Shown: in pieces, positions 35,982-46,802 of the stretch
Layout of the letters: every line of letters starts with the position of its first letter
Position numbering within the stretch: position 1 is the stretch's first letter
Origin: Sphingomonas sp. SRS2
Lineage (GTDB): Bacteria > Pseudomonadota > Alphaproteobacteria > Sphingomonadales > Sphingomonadaceae
NCBI RefSeq assembly: GCF_000971055.1
Contig: NZ_LARW01000097.1
Coordinates: 1 to 64,000, forward strand
Length of the DNA stretch: 64,000 nt
Direction: 5' to 3'
Made by a program: the position numbers and the translations under genes
The notes under the pieces: model-generated
Told to the model about the DNA's origin: nothing
What the model saw: the letters and a program-made list of their open reading frames with translations, nothing else
The model's database searches: none

Positions 35982-36049
35982 GCACGAAATCGTTGCGAAC
36001 CCAAAGCGACTTTAGCAACCGGCTCCTCAGAGCCGATTGCCATAGCGGA

Positions 36050-36697
36050 TCAGCTTCCGAGGATCTTTGCGATTGCCGCCGAAACATCGCCCATATCGGC
36101 CATGCCATCGACGCGCTTTACCAGCCCACGTGCTTCGTAGAGCGGCAGGATCGGCGCGGTCTTGGCGCGATACTCGGCCATGCGGGTGCGCACCGTTTCC
36201 TCATTGTCGTCGGGCCGGCGCTTGAACTCGGTCGAACCGCATTTGTCGCAGGTTCCGGCTGCCTTGGGCTGCTTGAACGTGTCGTGATAGCCTTCGCCAC
36301 AGCTGGCGCAGGTGTAGCGGCCGGTGATCCGCTCGACGAGCGCATCCTCATCGACTTCGAGCTCGATGACATGCGCGAGGGTACGGCCGCGGCCAGCAAG
36401 AATCTCATCGAGCGAGACGGCCTGCGCCTCAGTGCGTGGATAGCCATCGAAGATAGCACCTTCCGACGCCGCCATGCTGTCGAGCTTCTCGCCGATCAGA
36501 CCGGAGACGATCTCGTCCGACACCAGCCCGCCGGCATCCATCACCGCCTTGGCCTGGACCCCGATTGGAGTGCCTGCCTTGACCGCGGCACGCAGCATGT
36601 CGCCCGTCGAGAGCTGCACCATGCCGCGCTCGGTGACGAGAATCGACGCTTGCGTACCCTTGCCGGCCCCGGGCGGTCCCAACAATATGATATTCAC
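36050..36697 (-). CDS. adk: Adenylate kinase
   Basis: 215 residues. P-loop LLGPPGAGKGTQA at the N-terminus, AMP-binding LSTGDMLRAAV, GYPRTEAQA, and a zinc-binding LID with four cysteines (YTCASCGEGYHD ... GTCDKCGSTEF) at about 128-155. It balances AMP, ADP and ATP. 31 bp after secY, as in many bacteria. Confidence 0.97.
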   Translation of the reverse strand: MNIILLGPPGAGKGTQASILVTERGMVQLSTGDMLRAAVKAGTPIGVQAKAVMDAGGLVSDEIVSGLIGEKLDSMAASEGAIFDGYPRTEAQAVSLDEILAGRGRTLAHVIELEVDEDALVERITGRYTCASCGEGYHDTFKQPKAAGTCDKCGSTEFKRRPDDNEETVRTRMAEYRAKTAPILPLYEARGLVKRVDGMADMGDVSAAIAKILGS

Positions 36698-36728
36698 GAG
36701 GCGAAACCTCGCACGAACCCCAGGTTTG

Positions 36729-38096
36729 TCACCGGCGAGTTCCCCCCTTGAGTTTGGCCTTCTTGATCAGATCGCCATATTGATGGGCGAGCAGATGGCT
36801 CTGGATTTGCGTCACGGTATCGATCGTCACGTTGACCACGATCAACAGGCTGGTGCCGCCGAGGGCAAGGCCCAGACCATATTGCGCGGTGACATATTCA
36901 GGCACCAGACAGATGAAGGTCAGATAGGCAGCGCCGATCACGGTGATCCGGGTCAGCACATAGTCGAGATAATCGGCGGTGTTCTTGCCCGGCCGGATGC
37001 CGGGGATGAAGCCGCCATAGCGCTTCAGATTGTCCGCCGTCTCTTCCGGGTTGAAGACGACTGCAGTGTAGAAGAAGCAGAAGAAGATGATCCCGGCCGC
37101 GTAGAGCCCCATGTAAAGTGGGGTGCCGTGCTGGAGATACTGATTCATGGCGATGACGAAATCGCCCCAGCTGCTCTCGCCCGCGACGCGCTGCCCGGCG
37201 AACTGGCTGACCGTCAGCGGCATAAGCAGCAGCGATGAGGCGAAGATCGGCGGGATCACATTGGCGGTGTTGATCTTGAGCGGCAGGTGGCTCTTGTCCG
37301 CCTGCATATGTCCCCGCGCGGTCTGCCGCTTGGGGTATTGGATCAGCACGCGGCGCTGGGCACGCTCCATGAACACGATACCGGCGACGAGCAGGATCAC
37401 GCCGGCGACCGCCGCGATGATGAAGAACGCCGACAGCGAGCCCGTGCGGCCGCCCTCGAACAGATTGGCGAGGGCCGTGGGCAGCTGCGATACGATGCCC
37501 GCCATGATGATGAGCGAGACGCCATTGCCGATGCCGCGGCTGGTAATCTGCTCACCGAGCCACATCAGGAACATCGTGCCGCCGATCAGCGAGATCACGG
37601 TGGTGACGCGGAAAAGATAGGGATCGACGACGACCGCCTCCATCCCCGCACTCGCACCCCAGGTCTCAAGGCCCACCGCGATGAAATAGCCCTGGATGGC
37701 CGTGAGCAGCACCGTGCCATAGCGGGTGTACTGGTTGAGCTTTTTGCGCCCGCTTTCGCCTTCCTTCTTGATCGCGGCGAGCGTCGGCGACAGCGAGGTC
37801 GCCAGCTGCACCACGATCGAGGCGGTGATGTAGGGCATCACGCCGAGCGCAATCAGCGACATGCGGGTAAGCGCACCGCCCGAAAAGGCGTTGAAGAAGT
37901 CGAGCACGCCGCCCCGCGTCGTGTCGAACAGCGTCTGCAGCGCGCGCGGGTCGAGACCCGGCAGCGGCACATGGCTCAACAGACGGAAGATGATGAGCGC
38001 GCCAAGCGTGAACCACAGGCGCTTCTTGAGCTCGGTCGCCCTGGCGAACTGGCCCAGGTTGATGTTGGCGGCCATTTGTTCGGCTGCGGATGCCAT
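36729..38096 (-). CDS. secY: Protein translocase subunit SecY
   Basis: 455 residues, ten membrane helices. Plug and early helices PLPGLDPRALQTLFDTTRGG, LGVMPYITASIVVQLATSL, and GFIPGIRPGKNTADYLDYVL near 365 are signature segments; the C-terminus is basic. It forms the SecYEG protein-conducting channel. Follows rplO at a distance of ~105 bp that contains a GC-rich hairpin (38123-38154). Confidence 0.98.
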   Translation of the reverse strand: MASAAEQMAANINLGQFARATELKKRLWFTLGALIIFRLLSHVPLPGLDPRALQTLFDTTRGGVLDFFNAFSGGALTRMSLIALGVMPYITASIVVQLATSLSPTLAAIKKEGESGRKKLNQYTRYGTVLLTAIQGYFIAVGLETWGASAGMEAVVVDPYLFRVTTVISLIGGTMFLMWLGEQITSRGIGNGVSLIIMAGIVSQLPTALANLFEGGRTGSLSAFFIIAAVAGVILLVAGIVFMERAQRRVLIQYPKRQTARGHMQADKSHLPLKINTANVIPPIFASSLLLMPLTVSQFAGQRVAGESSWGDFVIAMNQYLQHGTPLYMGLYAAGIIFFCFFYTAVVFNPEETADNLKRYGGFIPGIRPGKNTADYLDYVLTRITVIGAAYLTFICLVPEYVTAQYGLGLALGGTSLLIVVNVTIDTVTQIQSHLLAHQYGDLIKKAKLKGGTRR

Positions 38097-38201
38097 GTGT
38101 TTTCTGACCCCGAAATAAAAGCGGCGGCGAACCTTATCGGTCCCGCCGCCGCCTCATATAGTGTTCGCGTCGCGCTTGTCTAAGCCCGAATGCGAGGCGG
38201 C

Positions 38202-38756
38202 TCAGGCTTTGGCCGCAGCCTTCTTGGCTTCCTTGTCGGCAGCACGCACCTTCTGGACGGTGCGATGCTTCGCCTTGGCCTTGTCGGCGGCCGGAACCAC
38301 CTCGATCACTTCGACCGAACCGCCGGCCTTCTCGATCGCGGCCTTGGCACCGGCAGAGATGCCAGCAACCTTGAACGACAGCTTCGCGGTGAGCTCGCCC
38401 TTGCCGAGAATACGCACGCCGTCCTTGCCGCCGCGCGCCACGCCGGCTGCCTTGAGCGCCTCGTGATCGATGAGGGCCTTGGCGTCGAGCGTCTTGGCGT
38501 CGACCAGCTTCTGGATCGCACCGAGGTTCACCTCGGCATAGTCCTTGGCGAAGATGTTGTTGAAGCCGCGCTTCGGCAGCCGCATGTGGAGCGGCATCTG
38601 ACCGCCTTCGAAGCCCTTGATCGAGACGCCCGAGCGGCTCTTCTGGCCCTTCTGGCCGCGGCCGCCGGTCTTGCCCAGGCCTGAGCCGATACCGCGTCCG
38701 ACACGGACCCGGCCCTTACGGGCGCCTGCATTATCGCGGAGATCGTTGAGTTTCAT
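38202..38756 (-). CDS. rplO: 50S ribosomal protein L15
   Basis: 184 residues, longer than the usual ~145-160 owing to a Lys/Ala-rich C-terminal extension ([20 protein letters not shown]). [20 protein letters not shown] and [16 protein letters not shown] are conserved. L15 is a late-assembly protein of the large subunit. Confidence 0.97.
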   Translation of the reverse strand: MKLNDLRDNAGARKGRVRVGRGIGSGLGKTGGRGQKGQKSRSGVSIKGFEGGQMPLHMRLPKRGFNNIFAKDYAEVNLGAIQKLVDAKTLDAKALIDHEALKAAGVARGGKDGVRILGKGELTAKLSFKVAGISAGAKAAIEKAGGSVEVIEVVPAADKAKAKHRTVQKVRAADKEAKKAAAKA

Positions 38757-38796
38757 GTTCGTGCACTCGCTTTCGCTATGTTCGCGCTGAATAGAG

Positions 38797-38819
38797 GAAG
38801 GGGGCCATTAGCCCCCTTC
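38797..38819. other. Hairpin between rpmD and rplO
   Basis: GAAGGGGGC / GCCCCCTTC, a 9-bp stem with a 5-base loop in the 107-bp gap. On the transcribed (minus) strand no T-run follows, so it is more likely a processing or pausing signal than a terminator. Confidence 0.5.
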
Positions 38820-38863
38820 GCGTCTTTTTGCCAGCCCCGAGAGCCGGCTGATCCGGTCGAGGA

Positions 38864-39046
38864 TTAATCCTCGACCTTCACCATGTGCTGCACCTTGGCG
38901 ATCATGCCACGCACAGCCGGCGTGTCCTGAAGCTCGCGGGTACGATGCAGCTTGTTGAGGCCGAGGCCGATCAGCGTTGCACGCTGGTCGGTGGGACGGC
39001 GGATCGGCGAACCCGTCTGGGTCACCTTGATGGTCTTGGCAGCCAT
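38864..39046 (-). CDS. rpmD: 50S ribosomal protein L30
   Basis: 60 residues: [53 protein letters not shown]. Complete small L30 of the large subunit, 5 bp after rpsE. Confidence 0.97.
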   Translation of the reverse strand: MAAKTIKVTQTGSPIRRPTDQRATLIGLGLNKLHRTRELQDTPAVRGMIAKVQHMVKVED

Positions 39047-39051
39047 GTCGA

Positions 39052-39783
39052 TTACTCCGTAATCGCCGCCGCTTCGGCCTCAGCGACCGGAGCGGAAGCG
39101 CCGCCACGACCCAGCAGGTCGGCGATCTTCTTGCCACGACGCTGCGAAACCGACTTCGGCGAAGTCTGTTCGCCGAGCGCTTCGAAAGTCGCCCGGATCA
39201 TGTTGTAGGGGTTCGAGGTGCCGACCGACTTGGTCACGACGTCATGGACGCCGAGGCTCTCGAAGATCGCGCGCATCGGACCGCCGGCGATGATGCCGGT
39301 GCCCGGAGGCGCGGTGCGGACCGTCACGCGGCCAGCGCCGAAATGGCCCTTGCCGTCATGATGCAGCGTCCGGCCCTCGCGCAGCGGCACGCGGACCATC
39401 GCCTTCTTGGCGGCGGCGGTCGCCTTGGAGATCGCCTCCGGCACTTCGCGCGCCTTGCCATGGCCGAAGCCGACACGGCCCTTGCCGTCGCCCACGACGA
39501 CCAGCGCCGCGAAGCCGAAGCGCTTGCCGCCCTTCACCGTCTTGGAGACGCGGTTGATGTGGACCAGCTTCTCGATCAGTTCTTCGCCCTGATCGTCGCC
39601 GCCCTTGTTGCGATCGTCACGACGACCGCGATTGCCGTCACGGCCACCACGGCCGGGGCCACGGTCATTGCCGCCGCCACCGCCACGGCCACGGCCGCCA
39701 CGACCACGACGTTCGCCCTGGCCTTCGGCACCGGGAATGGCTTCAGCAGGCGCAGCCGCCTGGATTTCGGTTTCGTCAGCCAT
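39052..39783 (-). CDS. rpsE: 30S ribosomal protein S5 with RGG-rich N-terminal extension
   Basis: 243 residues; E. coli S5 has 166. The conserved body starts near residue 68 ([20 protein letters not shown]) and includes [17 protein letters not shown] and [12 protein letters not shown]. The ~65-residue N-terminal part is Gly/Arg-rich ([20 protein letters not shown]), like eukaryotic RGG RNA-binding segments. ATG 39783 directly abuts rplR (stop at 39784), which supports this long start. S5 guards decoding accuracy. Confidence 0.96.
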   Translation of the reverse strand: MADETEIQAAAPAEAIPGAEGQGERRGRGGRGRGGGGGNDRGPGRGGRDGNRGRRDDRNKGGDDQGEELIEKLVHINRVSKTVKGGKRFGFAALVVVGDGKGRVGFGHGKAREVPEAISKATAAAKKAMVRVPLREGRTLHHDGKGHFGAGRVTVRTAPPGTGIIAGGPMRAIFESLGVHDVVTKSVGTSNPYNMIRATFEALGEQTSPKSVSQRRGKKIADLLGRGGASAPVAEAEAAAITE

Positions 39784-40140
39784 TTAGAACTCCAATCCGC
39801 CTTCGCGGGCAGCATCGGCCAGCGCCTTGACGCGGCCATGGAACAGGAAGCCGCCACGATCGAACACCACTTGCGTGACGCCCGCCTTCTTGGCGCGCTC
39901 GGCAACCGCCTTGCCGACCGACGCAGCTGCGTCGGCGGTGGCGCCGGTCTTGCCCTTCATATCCTTCTCGAGGGTCGAAGCCGAAGCGACCGTGCGGCCG
40001 GCCTCGTCGTCGATGACCTGAGCATAGATATGACGGCCCGAACGATGCACCGAAAGGCGCGGACGCAAGCCGCCCTTGGCGCGGAGCGCGGTACGAACGC
40101 GCCGACGGCGGCGTTCGAAGAGAGAGAGACCCTTGGCCAT
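39784..40140 (-). CDS. rplR: 50S ribosomal protein L18
   Basis: 118 residues; [20 protein letters not shown] basic N-terminus that binds 5S rRNA, then [20 protein letters not shown] and the C-terminal [20 protein letters not shown]. Stop overlaps nothing; rpsE follows at once. Confidence 0.97.
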   Translation of the reverse strand: MAKGLSLFERRRRRVRTALRAKGGLRPRLSVHRSGRHIYAQVIDDEAGRTVASASTLEKDMKGKTGATADAAASVGKAVAERAKKAGVTQVVFDRGGFLFHGRVKALADAAREGGLEF

Positions 40141-40673
40141 TACTTCTTCTTCCCTTCCTTACGGAAGATATACTCGCCGGCGTATTTGATACCCTTGCCC
40201 TTATAGGGCTCCGGCTTGCGCCAACGGCGGATTTCGGCGGCAACCTGGCCAACCTGCTGCTTGTCGATGCCCGAAATATTGATCGTGGTCTGATCGGGCG
40301 TCGCGATCGTGATCCCTTCCGGGATCGCGAAGTCGACATCATGGCTGTAGCCGAGCTGCAGCTTCAGGTTCTTGCCCTGAACGTTGGCGCGATAACCGAC
40401 GCCGGTGATCTGGAGGGTCTTGGTATAACCCTCGGTCACGCCGGTGATCAGGTTCTGCACCAGCGTCCGCTGCATGCCCCAGAAGGAGCGCGCACGCTTG
40501 GTCTCGTTCGATGGCTGTACCGAGATCGAGCCGTCTTCGACGGCATAGGTGACCTCGTCGGCCAGGCTCAGCGTCAGCGTGCCCTTCGGACCCTTGACCG
40601 AAAGCGTCTTGCCTTCGATCGCGGCGGTGACGCCTGCGGGAACGGGGACTGGCTTCTTACCAATGCGGCTCAT
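40140..40673 (-). CDS. rplF: 50S ribosomal protein L6
   Basis: 177 residues: [20 protein letters not shown] and the C-terminal [20 protein letters not shown]. Two repeated domains; lies near the factor-binding site of the large subunit. One-base overlaps with rpsH (40673) and rplR (40140). Confidence 0.98.
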   Translation of the reverse strand: MSRIGKKPVPVPAGVTAAIEGKTLSVKGPKGTLTLSLADEVTYAVEDGSISVQPSNETKRARSFWGMQRTLVQNLITGVTEGYTKTLQITGVGYRANVQGKNLKLQLGYSHDVDFAIPEGITIATPDQTTINISGIDKQQVGQVAAEIRRWRKPEPYKGKGIKYAGEYIFRKEGKKK

Positions 40674-41068
40674 CAGAAGACCTCCGCGAGAACCTCGCCG
40701 CCGACATTCTGTTCGCGCGCTTCCGCGTCGGACAGAACACCCTTTGGCGTCGAGACGATGGTGATGCCCAGGCCATTGCGGACGCGCGGGAGTTCTTTCG
40801 AACCCGAATAGACGCGGCGGCCAGGCTTGGAGACACGGGCGACATGCTGGATCGCAGGCTGCCCTTCGAAATATTTCAGCTCGATGCGCAGGCCATTGTG
40901 GCCGGCGAGGTCTTCCTCGCTATAGCCACGGATATAGCCTTCGCGCTGAAGCACGTCGAGAACGCGGGCGCGCAGCTTGGAAGCGGGCGAAAGCACGCTG
41001 TCCTTGCGGGCGCGCTGCCCGTTGCGGATGCGGGTGAGCAAATCACCCAGGGGATCGGTCAGAGCCAT
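40673..41068 (-). CDS. rpsH: 30S ribosomal protein S8
   Basis: 131 residues: [20 protein letters not shown] at the N-terminus and [20 protein letters not shown] at the C-terminus. Binds 16S rRNA helix 21; in E. coli it also represses the spc operon. Confidence 0.97.
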   Translation of the reverse strand: MALTDPLGDLLTRIRNGQRARKDSVLSPASKLRARVLDVLQREGYIRGYSEEDLAGHNGLRIELKYFEGQPAIQHVARVSKPGRRVYSGSKELPRVRNGLGITIVSTPKGVLSDAEAREQNVGGEVLAEVF

Positions 41069-41079
41069 CTTTATCTTCC

Positions 41080-41385
41080 TTACCAGCTCGACTTCGTAAC
41101 GCCGGGGATCAGGCCCTTGTTGGCCAGATCACGCAGCTGAATACGGCAAAGCCGGAACTTGCGATAATAAGCGCGGGGACGGCCCGTCACTTCGCAACGG
41201 TTGCGCACGCGGGTCGGATTCGCATTGCGAGGGATCTCGGCCAGCTTGAGGCGAGCGATCAGCCGCTCGGTCTCGTCCTTGCCTTCATCGTCGGCAATCG
41301 CCTTCAGACGCGCATATTTGCCCGCATAAGCCTTGACCAGCTTCTTGCGCTTCTCGTTCTTGTTGATCGAACTCAGTTTCGCCAT
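41080..41385 (-). CDS. rpsN: 30S ribosomal protein S14
   Basis: 101 residues, the long zinc-free (C-minus) form: [20 protein letters not shown] and [28 protein letters not shown]-type C-terminus without the CxxC pairs of the short form. Confidence 0.97.
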   Translation of the reverse strand: MAKLSSINKNEKRKKLVKAYAGKYARLKAIADDEGKDETERLIARLKLAEIPRNANPTRVRNRCEVTGRPRAYYRKFRLCRIQLRDLANKGLIPGVTKSSW

Positions 41386-41417
41386 GACTTAAGTTCTTCC
41401 TTCTCTAAGCAGACCGC

Positions 41418-41999
41418 TTACGCGGCCTGCTTCTGATCCTGATTTTCCACCGGGAAGGGGAAGCCGAAAAGACGAAGCAGCTCGCGCGCTTCATCGTCGG
41501 TCTTCGCCGTGGTGGCGATGATGACGTCCATGCCGCGGATCTGGTCCACCGAGTCATAGCTGATCTCCGGGAAGATCAGCTGTTCCTTCAGGCCGGTGGC
41601 ATAGTTGCCGCGGCCGTCGAACGACTTGGGGTTCAGTCCACGAAAATCTCGAACGCGGGGAAGCGCGATCGTGACGAAGCGGTCGAGAAACTCGTACATG
41701 CGCTCGCGGCGGAGAGTGACCTTCGCGCCAATCGGCATGCCTTCACGCAGCTTGAACTGCGCGATCGACTTCTTCGCCTTGGTGATCACGGACTTCTGGC
41801 CCGCGATCCGCGTCATTTCCTGCGCGGCCTTCTCGACCTTCTTCTTGTCCTGGGTCGCCTCACCAACGCCCATGTTCAGGACAATCTTGGTGATCTTCGG
41901 CACTTCCATGACGTTCTTGTAGCCGAACTTCTCGGTCATCGCGGCGATGATCTTGTCATCATACAGCGACTTGAAGCGCGGGATGTAGGCATCAGCCAT
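41418..41999 (-). CDS. rplE: 50S ribosomal protein L5
   Basis: 193 residues: [40 protein letters not shown] and [20 protein letters not shown]. Binds 5S rRNA and touches S13. Start overlaps the rplX stop by 8 bases. Confidence 0.98.
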   Translation of the reverse strand: MADAYIPRFKSLYDDKIIAAMTEKFGYKNVMEVPKITKIVLNMGVGEATQDKKKVEKAAQEMTRIAGQKSVITKAKKSIAQFKLREGMPIGAKVTLRRERMYEFLDRFVTIALPRVRDFRGLNPKSFDGRGNYATGLKEQLIFPEISYDSVDQIRGMDVIIATTAKTDDEARELLRLFGFPFPVENQDQKQAA

Positions 42000-42309
42000 T
42001 GATCGTCTCCCCGGTCTTGACCGCGACGCGGACCTTCTTGCCGTCCTTCACCTCGAAACGAATGCGCGAAGGCTTGCCGTCCTTGGTCGCGATCGCGACC
42101 TTGGAGACATGCATCGGCGCTTCGATGCGCTCGAGGCCGCCCTGCGGGTTCGTCTGGCTCGCCTTGCGGTGGCGGGTCGAGACATTGACGCCCGACACGA
42201 TCACCTTGGCGTCCTTCGGGAAGGACTTGGTGACTTCGCCGGTCTTGCCCTTGTCCTTGCCGGACAGGACTACAACGCGATCGCCCTTCTTGATCTTCAG
42301 CGCGGACAT
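41992..42309 (-). CDS. rplX: 50S ribosomal protein L24
   Basis: 105 residues with a KOW motif ([20 protein letters not shown]). One of the two assembly initiators of the large subunit. Overlaps rplN by one base and rplE by 8. Confidence 0.97.
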   Translation of the reverse strand: MSALKIKKGDRVVVLSGKDKGKTGEVTKSFPKDAKVIVSGVNVSTRHRKASQTNPQGGLERIEAPMHVSKVAIATKDGKPSRIRFEVKDGKKVRVAVKTGETING

Positions 42310-42680
42310 TACAGCACCTCAGGCGCGAGCGAGATGATCTTCATGTGGTTCTTGGCACGGAGCTCGCGGACAACCGGGCCGAAGATGCGGGTGCCGATTG
42401 GCTCGCCGCTGTTCTTGTTGATCAGGACGGCGGCGTTGCCATCGAAGCGGATCGTCGAACCGTCGGGACGATGAATGTCCTTGGCGGTGCGCACGATGAC
42501 CGCGCGATGCACGTCACCCTTCTTGACCTTGCCGCGCGGAGCCGCTTCCTTGATCGAGACGACGATGATGTCGCCCACGGTCGCGAAACGGCGCTTGGAA
42601 CCGCCCAGCACCTTGATGCACTGCACCCTCTTGGCGCCGCTGTTGTCAGCAACGTCGAGGTTCGTCTGCATCTGGATCAT
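42309..42680 (-). CDS. rplN: 50S ribosomal protein L14
   Basis: 123 residues: [20 protein letters not shown] and [20 protein letters not shown]. Sits at the subunit interface. First gene of the classical spc segment. Confidence 0.98.
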   Translation of the reverse strand: MIQMQTNLDVADNSGAKRVQCIKVLGGSKRRFATVGDIIVVSIKEAAPRGKVKKGDVHRAVIVRTAKDIHRPDGSTIRFDGNAAVLINKNSGEPIGTRIFGPVVRELRAKNHMKIISLAPEVL

Positions 42681-42699
42681 TGTTCAGACCCTTCCGTAA

Positions 42700-42960
42700 T
42701 CAGGCGTGGTTAGGCGTCGCGTGGGTATCAACCCGCTCGACTACCTTCCACGACTTCAGCTTCGAAATCGGCGCGGTCTCTTCGATGCGCACCGTCTCAC
42801 CCTCGCGATACTGGTTAGTCTCGTCGTGGGCGTGATACTTCTTCGACCGCTTGATGATCTTGCCGTACATCGCGTGCTTCACGCGACGTTCGACCTTCAC
42901 CACCACGGTCTTGTCGGTCTTGTCGGAGACCACCGTTCCGGTCAGCACGCGCTTCGGCAT
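42700..42960 (-). CDS. rpsQ: 30S ribosomal protein S17
   Basis: 86 residues: [20 protein letters not shown] and [22 protein letters not shown]-fold primary binder of 16S rRNA. Confidence 0.97.
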   Translation of the reverse strand: MPKRVLTGTVVSDKTDKTVVVKVERRVKHAMYGKIIKRSKKYHAHDETNQYREGETVRIEETAPISKLKSWKVVERVDTHATPNHA

Positions 42961-42972
42961 GGCTAGGCCTCC

Positions 42973-43176
42973 TTACTTCGCGGCCGCAGCGGAGCGCTGC
43001 GTCTGCAGGGTCTTGATCTGCGCAATGGTCCGACGGACCTCACGCACGCGGCTAGGCTTCTCAAGCTGGTTGGTCGCAGCCTGGAAACGCAGGTTGAACT
43101 GCTCACGCTTCAGCTCGCCCAGATCCTGGGAAAGCTGATCGTCGGTCTTGGCAGTGAGATCGGCAATCTTCGCCAT
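42973..43176 (-). CDS. rpmC: 50S ribosomal protein L29
   Basis: 67 residues from ATG 43176: [40 protein letters not shown]. The longer frame is an rplP shadow. One base separates it from the rplP stop. L29 flanks the peptide exit tunnel and helps dock trigger factor and SRP. Confidence 0.96.
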   Translation of the reverse strand: MAKIADLTAKTDDQLSQDLGELKREQFNLRFQAATNQLEKPSRVREVRRTIAQIKTLQTQRSAAAAK

Positions 43177-43177
43177 C

Positions 43178-43609
43178 TTATGCGTCCTCGTAGATGGACT
43201 CGCCGAAGCGGGCGACCACCTTGGTCTTGATCGGGAGCTTCTCCATCGCGCGCTCGAAGGCGACGCGGGCAAGCGGCCCGGGCACGCCGTCCAGTTCAAA
43301 CAGGATACGGCCGGGCTTGACGCGGGCGGCCCAGAACTCCGGCGAACCCTTACCCGAGCCCATGCGGACTTCGGCAGGCTTCGACGAGACCGGAACGTCC
43401 GGGAAGATGCGGATCCACAAGCGGCCCTGGCGCTTGATGTGACGCGTGATCGCGCGGCGAGCCGCTTCGATCTGGCGTGCGGTGATCCGGTCCGGCTCGA
43501 GGGCCTTGAGGCCGAACGAACCGAAGTTCAGCGTCGCGCCACCGGGCGCGTTGCCATGGATGCGGCCCTTGTGAGCCTTGCGGTATTTAGTGCGCTTTGG
43601 TTGCAGCAT
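43178..43609 (-). CDS. rplP: 50S ribosomal protein L16
   Basis: 143 residues: [20 protein letters not shown] and [20 protein letters not shown]. The arginine hydroxylated in some bacteria lies in the last motif. A hairpin GATAAGGGG / CCCCTTATC (43657-43677) spans the rpsC stop just upstream. Confidence 0.98.
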   Translation of the reverse strand: MLQPKRTKYRKAHKGRIHGNAPGGATLNFGSFGLKALEPDRITARQIEAARRAITRHIKRQGRLWIRIFPDVPVSSKPAEVRMGSGKGSPEFWAARVKPGRILFELDGVPGPLARVAFERAMEKLPIKTKVVARFGESIYEDA

Positions 43610-43672
43610 TTCTTATCGCCTTCTGACACCGATTGTCCGGTCGATCAGGCGACGCTGATAAGGGGGAACCCC

Positions 43673-44368
43673 TTATCGCGCCGGCCGGACCCCCGACGTC
43701 TGAGCTTCCATCATGAGCCGGTCCTGGGCCATCGGATCGTGACCAAGGATTTCACCCTTGAAGATCCAGACCTTGATACCGCACACGCCATAGGCGGTGT
43801 GGGCTTCGGCTTCGGCATAGTCGACATTGGCACGCAGCGTATGCAGCGGCACCCGGCCCTCGCGATACCATTCGGTCCGCGCGATCTCCGCGCCGCCGAG
43901 ACGGCCGGCGCAGGTGATCCGGATGCCCTCTGCGCCGAGACGCAGCGCCGACTGCACCGCGCGCTTCATGGCGCGGCGGAAGGCGATGCGACGCTCGAGC
44001 TGATCGGCGACGCCCTGGGCCACGAGCTTCGAGTCGATCTCGGGCTTGCGGATTTCGACGATGTTCAGCGAGACTTCCGACGAGGTCATCTTGCCGAGCG
44101 CGCGGCGCAGCTTTTCGATGTCCGCGCCCTTCTTGCCGATGATCACACCGGGACGGGCAGCATAGACCGAGATGCGGCACAGCTTGGCGGGACGCTCGAT
44201 CACGACCTTGGAGATCGCGGCCTGCGGGATCGCCTTCATGATGTGCTTCCGGATCTTGAGATCCTCGAGCAGCAGACGACCATAGTCGGCGCCGTCGGCG
44301 TACCAGCGGCTGTCCCAGGTGCGGTTGATCTGCAACCGCATACCAATCGGGTTGGACTTCTGACCCAT
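43673..44368 (-). CDS. rpsC: 30S ribosomal protein S3
   Basis: 231 residues from ATG 44368: [22 protein letters not shown]-domain motif [18 protein letters not shown], and [20 protein letters not shown]. Lines the mRNA entry tunnel with S4 and S5. Two bases after rplV; the longer upstream start is an overlap artefact. Confidence 0.97.
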   Translation of the reverse strand: MGQKSNPIGMRLQINRTWDSRWYADGADYGRLLLEDLKIRKHIMKAIPQAAISKVVIERPAKLCRISVYAARPGVIIGKKGADIEKLRRALGKMTSSEVSLNIVEIRKPEIDSKLVAQGVADQLERRIAFRRAMKRAVQSALRLGAEGIRITCAGRLGGAEIARTEWYREGRVPLHTLRANVDYAEAEAHTAYGVCGIKVWIFKGEILGHDPMAQDRLMMEAQTSGVRPAR

Positions 44369-44369
44369 A

Positions 44370-44753
44370 TTATTCAGCCTCTTCCTGCTGCTCGCGCACG
44401 ACGACACGAAGACGCGCGAACGGCTTGATGATGCGGGTCGACTTGCCGCGGCCGCGGGTAGCGAAGCGCTTCATGACGATCGACTTGCCGACCGAAGCTT
44501 CCTTCACGACGAGCGCGTCGACGTCGAGATTGTGGTTGTTCTCGGCATTGGCGATCGCCGAGGCGAGCACCTTGCGAACGTCAATAGCCATGCCCTTCTT
44601 GGAGAAGGTCAGGATGTTGAGCGCGTCGCCGGCCTTCTTGCCACGGATCAGGGCCGCGACGAGATTGAGCTTCTGCGGGCTGCCGCGGACGGTGGTGGCG
44701 ACCGCAAGAGCCTCCTTCTCACCGACCTTGCGCGGGGATGCGGACTTCGACAT
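44370..44753 (-). CDS. rplV: 50S ribosomal protein L22
   Basis: 127 residues: [20 protein letters not shown] and [20 protein letters not shown], the latter forming the beta-hairpin that narrows the exit tunnel. Stop/start overlap of one base with rpsS. Confidence 0.97.
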   Translation of the reverse strand: MSKSASPRKVGEKEALAVATTVRGSPQKLNLVAALIRGKKAGDALNILTFSKKGMAIDVRKVLASAIANAENNHNLDVDALVVKEASVGKSIVMKRFATRGRGKSTRIIKPFARLRVVVREQQEEAE

Positions 44754-45025
44754 CAGCGCTTACCCTTCTTATCGGCATGACCGGGGAAGTAGCGCGTCGG
44801 CGCGAACTCGCCCAGCTTGTGACCGACCATGTCCTCGTTGACCGAGACAGGCACGAACTTCCGGCCGTTATAGACGTTGAACGTGAGCCCAACGAACTGC
44901 GGCAGGATGGTCGAGCGACGCGACCAGGTCTTGATCGGGGCGCGAGCGCCGCTGTCCTGAGCGCCTTCCGCCTTCCTGAGAAGGTGAAGATCGACGAACG
45001 GACCTTTCCAAACGGAACGGGCCAT
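44753..45025 (-). CDS. rpsS: 30S ribosomal protein S19
   Basis: 90 residues: [29 protein letters not shown]-type [20 protein letters not shown] and [20 protein letters not shown]. Complete; head of the small subunit. Confidence 0.98.
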   Translation of the reverse strand: MARSVWKGPFVDLHLLRKAEGAQDSGARAPIKTWSRRSTILPQFVGLTFNVYNGRKFVPVSVNEDMVGHKLGEFAPTRYFPGHADKKGKR

Positions 45026-45028
45026 GGA

Positions 45029-45865
45029 TTACCTCTTCTTCTTCGCGTGACGCGAACGGATGATGAACTTGTCGGTCGACTTGTTGTGACGCGTACGCGC
45101 ACCCTTGGTCGGCTTACCCCACGGAGTAACCGGATGACGGCCACCCGAGGTCCGGCCTTCACCACCGCCATGGGGATGGTCGACCGGGTTCTTGGCGACG
45201 CCGCGAGTCAGCGGACGCTTGCCCAGCCAGCGGTTGCGACCGGCCTTCGCAAGGTTCTGGTTGGCGTTGTCGGGGTTCGACACCGCGCCGACCGTGCACA
45301 TGCAGTCCGACCGGATGTAGCGCTGCTCGCCCGAGTTCAGGCGAACCATCACCATGCCCTTGTCGCGGCCGACGATCTGCACATAGGTGCCCGCCGCACG
45401 TGCGATCTGACCGCCCTTGCCGGGCTTCATCTCGACGTTGTGGACGATCGTGCCGACCGGAGCCTGGCCGATTTCCATCGCGTTGCCCGGCTTGGTGTCG
45501 GTCTTCTTCGCAGCGACGACCACGTCGCCGGTGGTCAGACGCTGCGGTGCGATGATGTAGGCGAGCTCGCCGTCCTCATACTTCACCAACGCAATGAACG
45601 CCGAGCGGTTCGGGTCATATTCGAGATGCTCGACGGTCGCGGGCTGATCCCACTTCCGGCGCTTGAAATCGATGATCCGATACTTCTGCTTGTGACCGCC
45701 CGCGATGCCACGCGCGGTCGCGTGGCCCATGTTGTTGCGGCCACCCGACTTGCGCTTGCCTTCGGTCAGCGCCTTGACGGGCTTGCCCTTGTGCAGTGCG
45801 GACTTGTCGACGAGGATCAGGCCGCGGCGGGCCGGGCTCGTCGGGTTATAATGCTTGAGCGCCAT
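45029..45865 (-). CDS. rplB: 50S ribosomal protein L2
   Basis: 278 residues: [20 protein letters not shown] and the C-terminal loop [20 protein letters not shown] containing the conserved histidine near the peptidyl-transferase centre. Four bases separate it from rplW. Confidence 0.98.
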   Translation of the reverse strand: MALKHYNPTSPARRGLILVDKSALHKGKPVKALTEGKRKSGGRNNMGHATARGIAGGHKQKYRIIDFKRRKWDQPATVEHLEYDPNRSAFIALVKYEDGELAYIIAPQRLTTGDVVVAAKKTDTKPGNAMEIGQAPVGTIVHNVEMKPGKGGQIARAAGTYVQIVGRDKGMVMVRLNSGEQRYIRSDCMCTVGAVSNPDNANQNLAKAGRNRWLGKRPLTRGVAKNPVDHPHGGGEGRTSGGRHPVTPWGKPTKGARTRHNKSTDKFIIRSRHAKKKR

Positions 45866-45869
45866 GGCC

Positions 45870-46181
45870 TCAGATTCCCGTCGTAACGTCGATGGACTGG
45901 CCTTCGGCCAGCGTCACGATCGCTTTCTTCACGTCGGAGCGCTTGTAGGGCGTACCCTTCCAGCGCTTCGTCTTGCCCTTGGCGACGATCGTGTTCACGC
46001 CCGTCACCTTGACATTGAAGAGCGCTTCGACAGCGGCCTTGATCTCCGGCTTGCTGGCATCGCCGGCAACCTGGAAAACAACGGCGTTATGCTCCGAAAG
46101 CAGCGTCGTCTTTTCGGTGATGTGGGGCTTGAGCACCACGTCATAGTGGCGGTTGTCCACCACGCCTTCCTTCTTAGCCAT
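45870..46181 (-). CDS. rplW: 50S ribosomal protein L23
   Basis: 103 residues: [20 protein letters not shown] and [20 protein letters not shown]. At the tunnel exit, docking site for trigger factor and SRP. Overlaps rplD by 8 bases. Confidence 0.97.
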   Translation of the reverse strand: MAKKEGVVDNRHYDVVLKPHITEKTTLLSEHNAVVFQVAGDASKPEIKAAVEALFNVKVTGVNTIVAKGKTKRWKGTPYKRSDVKKAIVTLAEGQSIDVTTGI

Positions 46182-46800
46182 TGAAGCGCGCCTCCAGCTT
46201 TTCGATCGCGGCGCGCGTCAGCACCAGCGTTTCATGCTTCAGGATGTCGTACACGTTCGCGCCGACGGCAGGCATCACGTTGAGCTTCGGAATGTTCGAA
46301 GACGCCAGCGCGAAACCGTTGTCGACCATGTCGCCATCGATCACGAGGGTGGTGTTGCCGAAGCCAAGCTTGCCGATCTGCGCGAGCAGCGACTTGGTCT
46401 TGGACTCCTTGACGGTCAGCGTGTCGAGGATGAGCAGCTTTCCGTCCTTGGCCTTCGACGACAGCGCCATCTTCAGGCCAAGCGCACGAACCTTCTTGTT
46501 CAGCGATGGATTGAAGTCGCGGACGCGGGGACCATGAGCCTTACCGCCGCCGATGAAGTTTGGAGCGCGGCGGTCGCCGTGACGCGCCGTACCGCCGCCC
46601 TTCTGGCGACCGAACTTCTTACCGGTGCGCGCGACGTCCGAGCGCTCACGAGCACCGCGAGCGGTGCCGCGACGCTTCTCGAGCTGCCAGGTGACAACAC
46701 GGTGCAGGATGTCTGCGCGGGGCTCCACGGCGAAGATCTCGTCGTTGAGCTCGATGTCGCCCGATGCCTTGGCGTCGAGGGTCTGAACCTTGACCTTCAT
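46174..46800 (-). CDS. rplD: 50S ribosomal protein L4
   Basis: 208 residues: [20 protein letters not shown]-like loop ([20 protein letters not shown]) reaching into the exit tunnel and [20 protein letters not shown]. In E. coli L4 also represses its own operon by acting on an mRNA leader; a structured leader lies in front of rplC here. Confidence 0.97.
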   Translation of the reverse strand: MKVKVQTLDAKASGDIELNDEIFAVEPRADILHRVVTWQLEKRRGTARGARERSDVARTGKKFGRQKGGGTARHGDRRAPNFIGGGKAHGPRVRDFNPSLNKKVRALGLKMALSSKAKDGKLLILDTLTVKESKTKSLLAQIGKLGFGNTTLVIDGDMVDNGFALASSNIPKLNVMPAVGANVYDILKHETLVLTRAAIEKLEARFNG

Positions 46801-46802
46801 GA

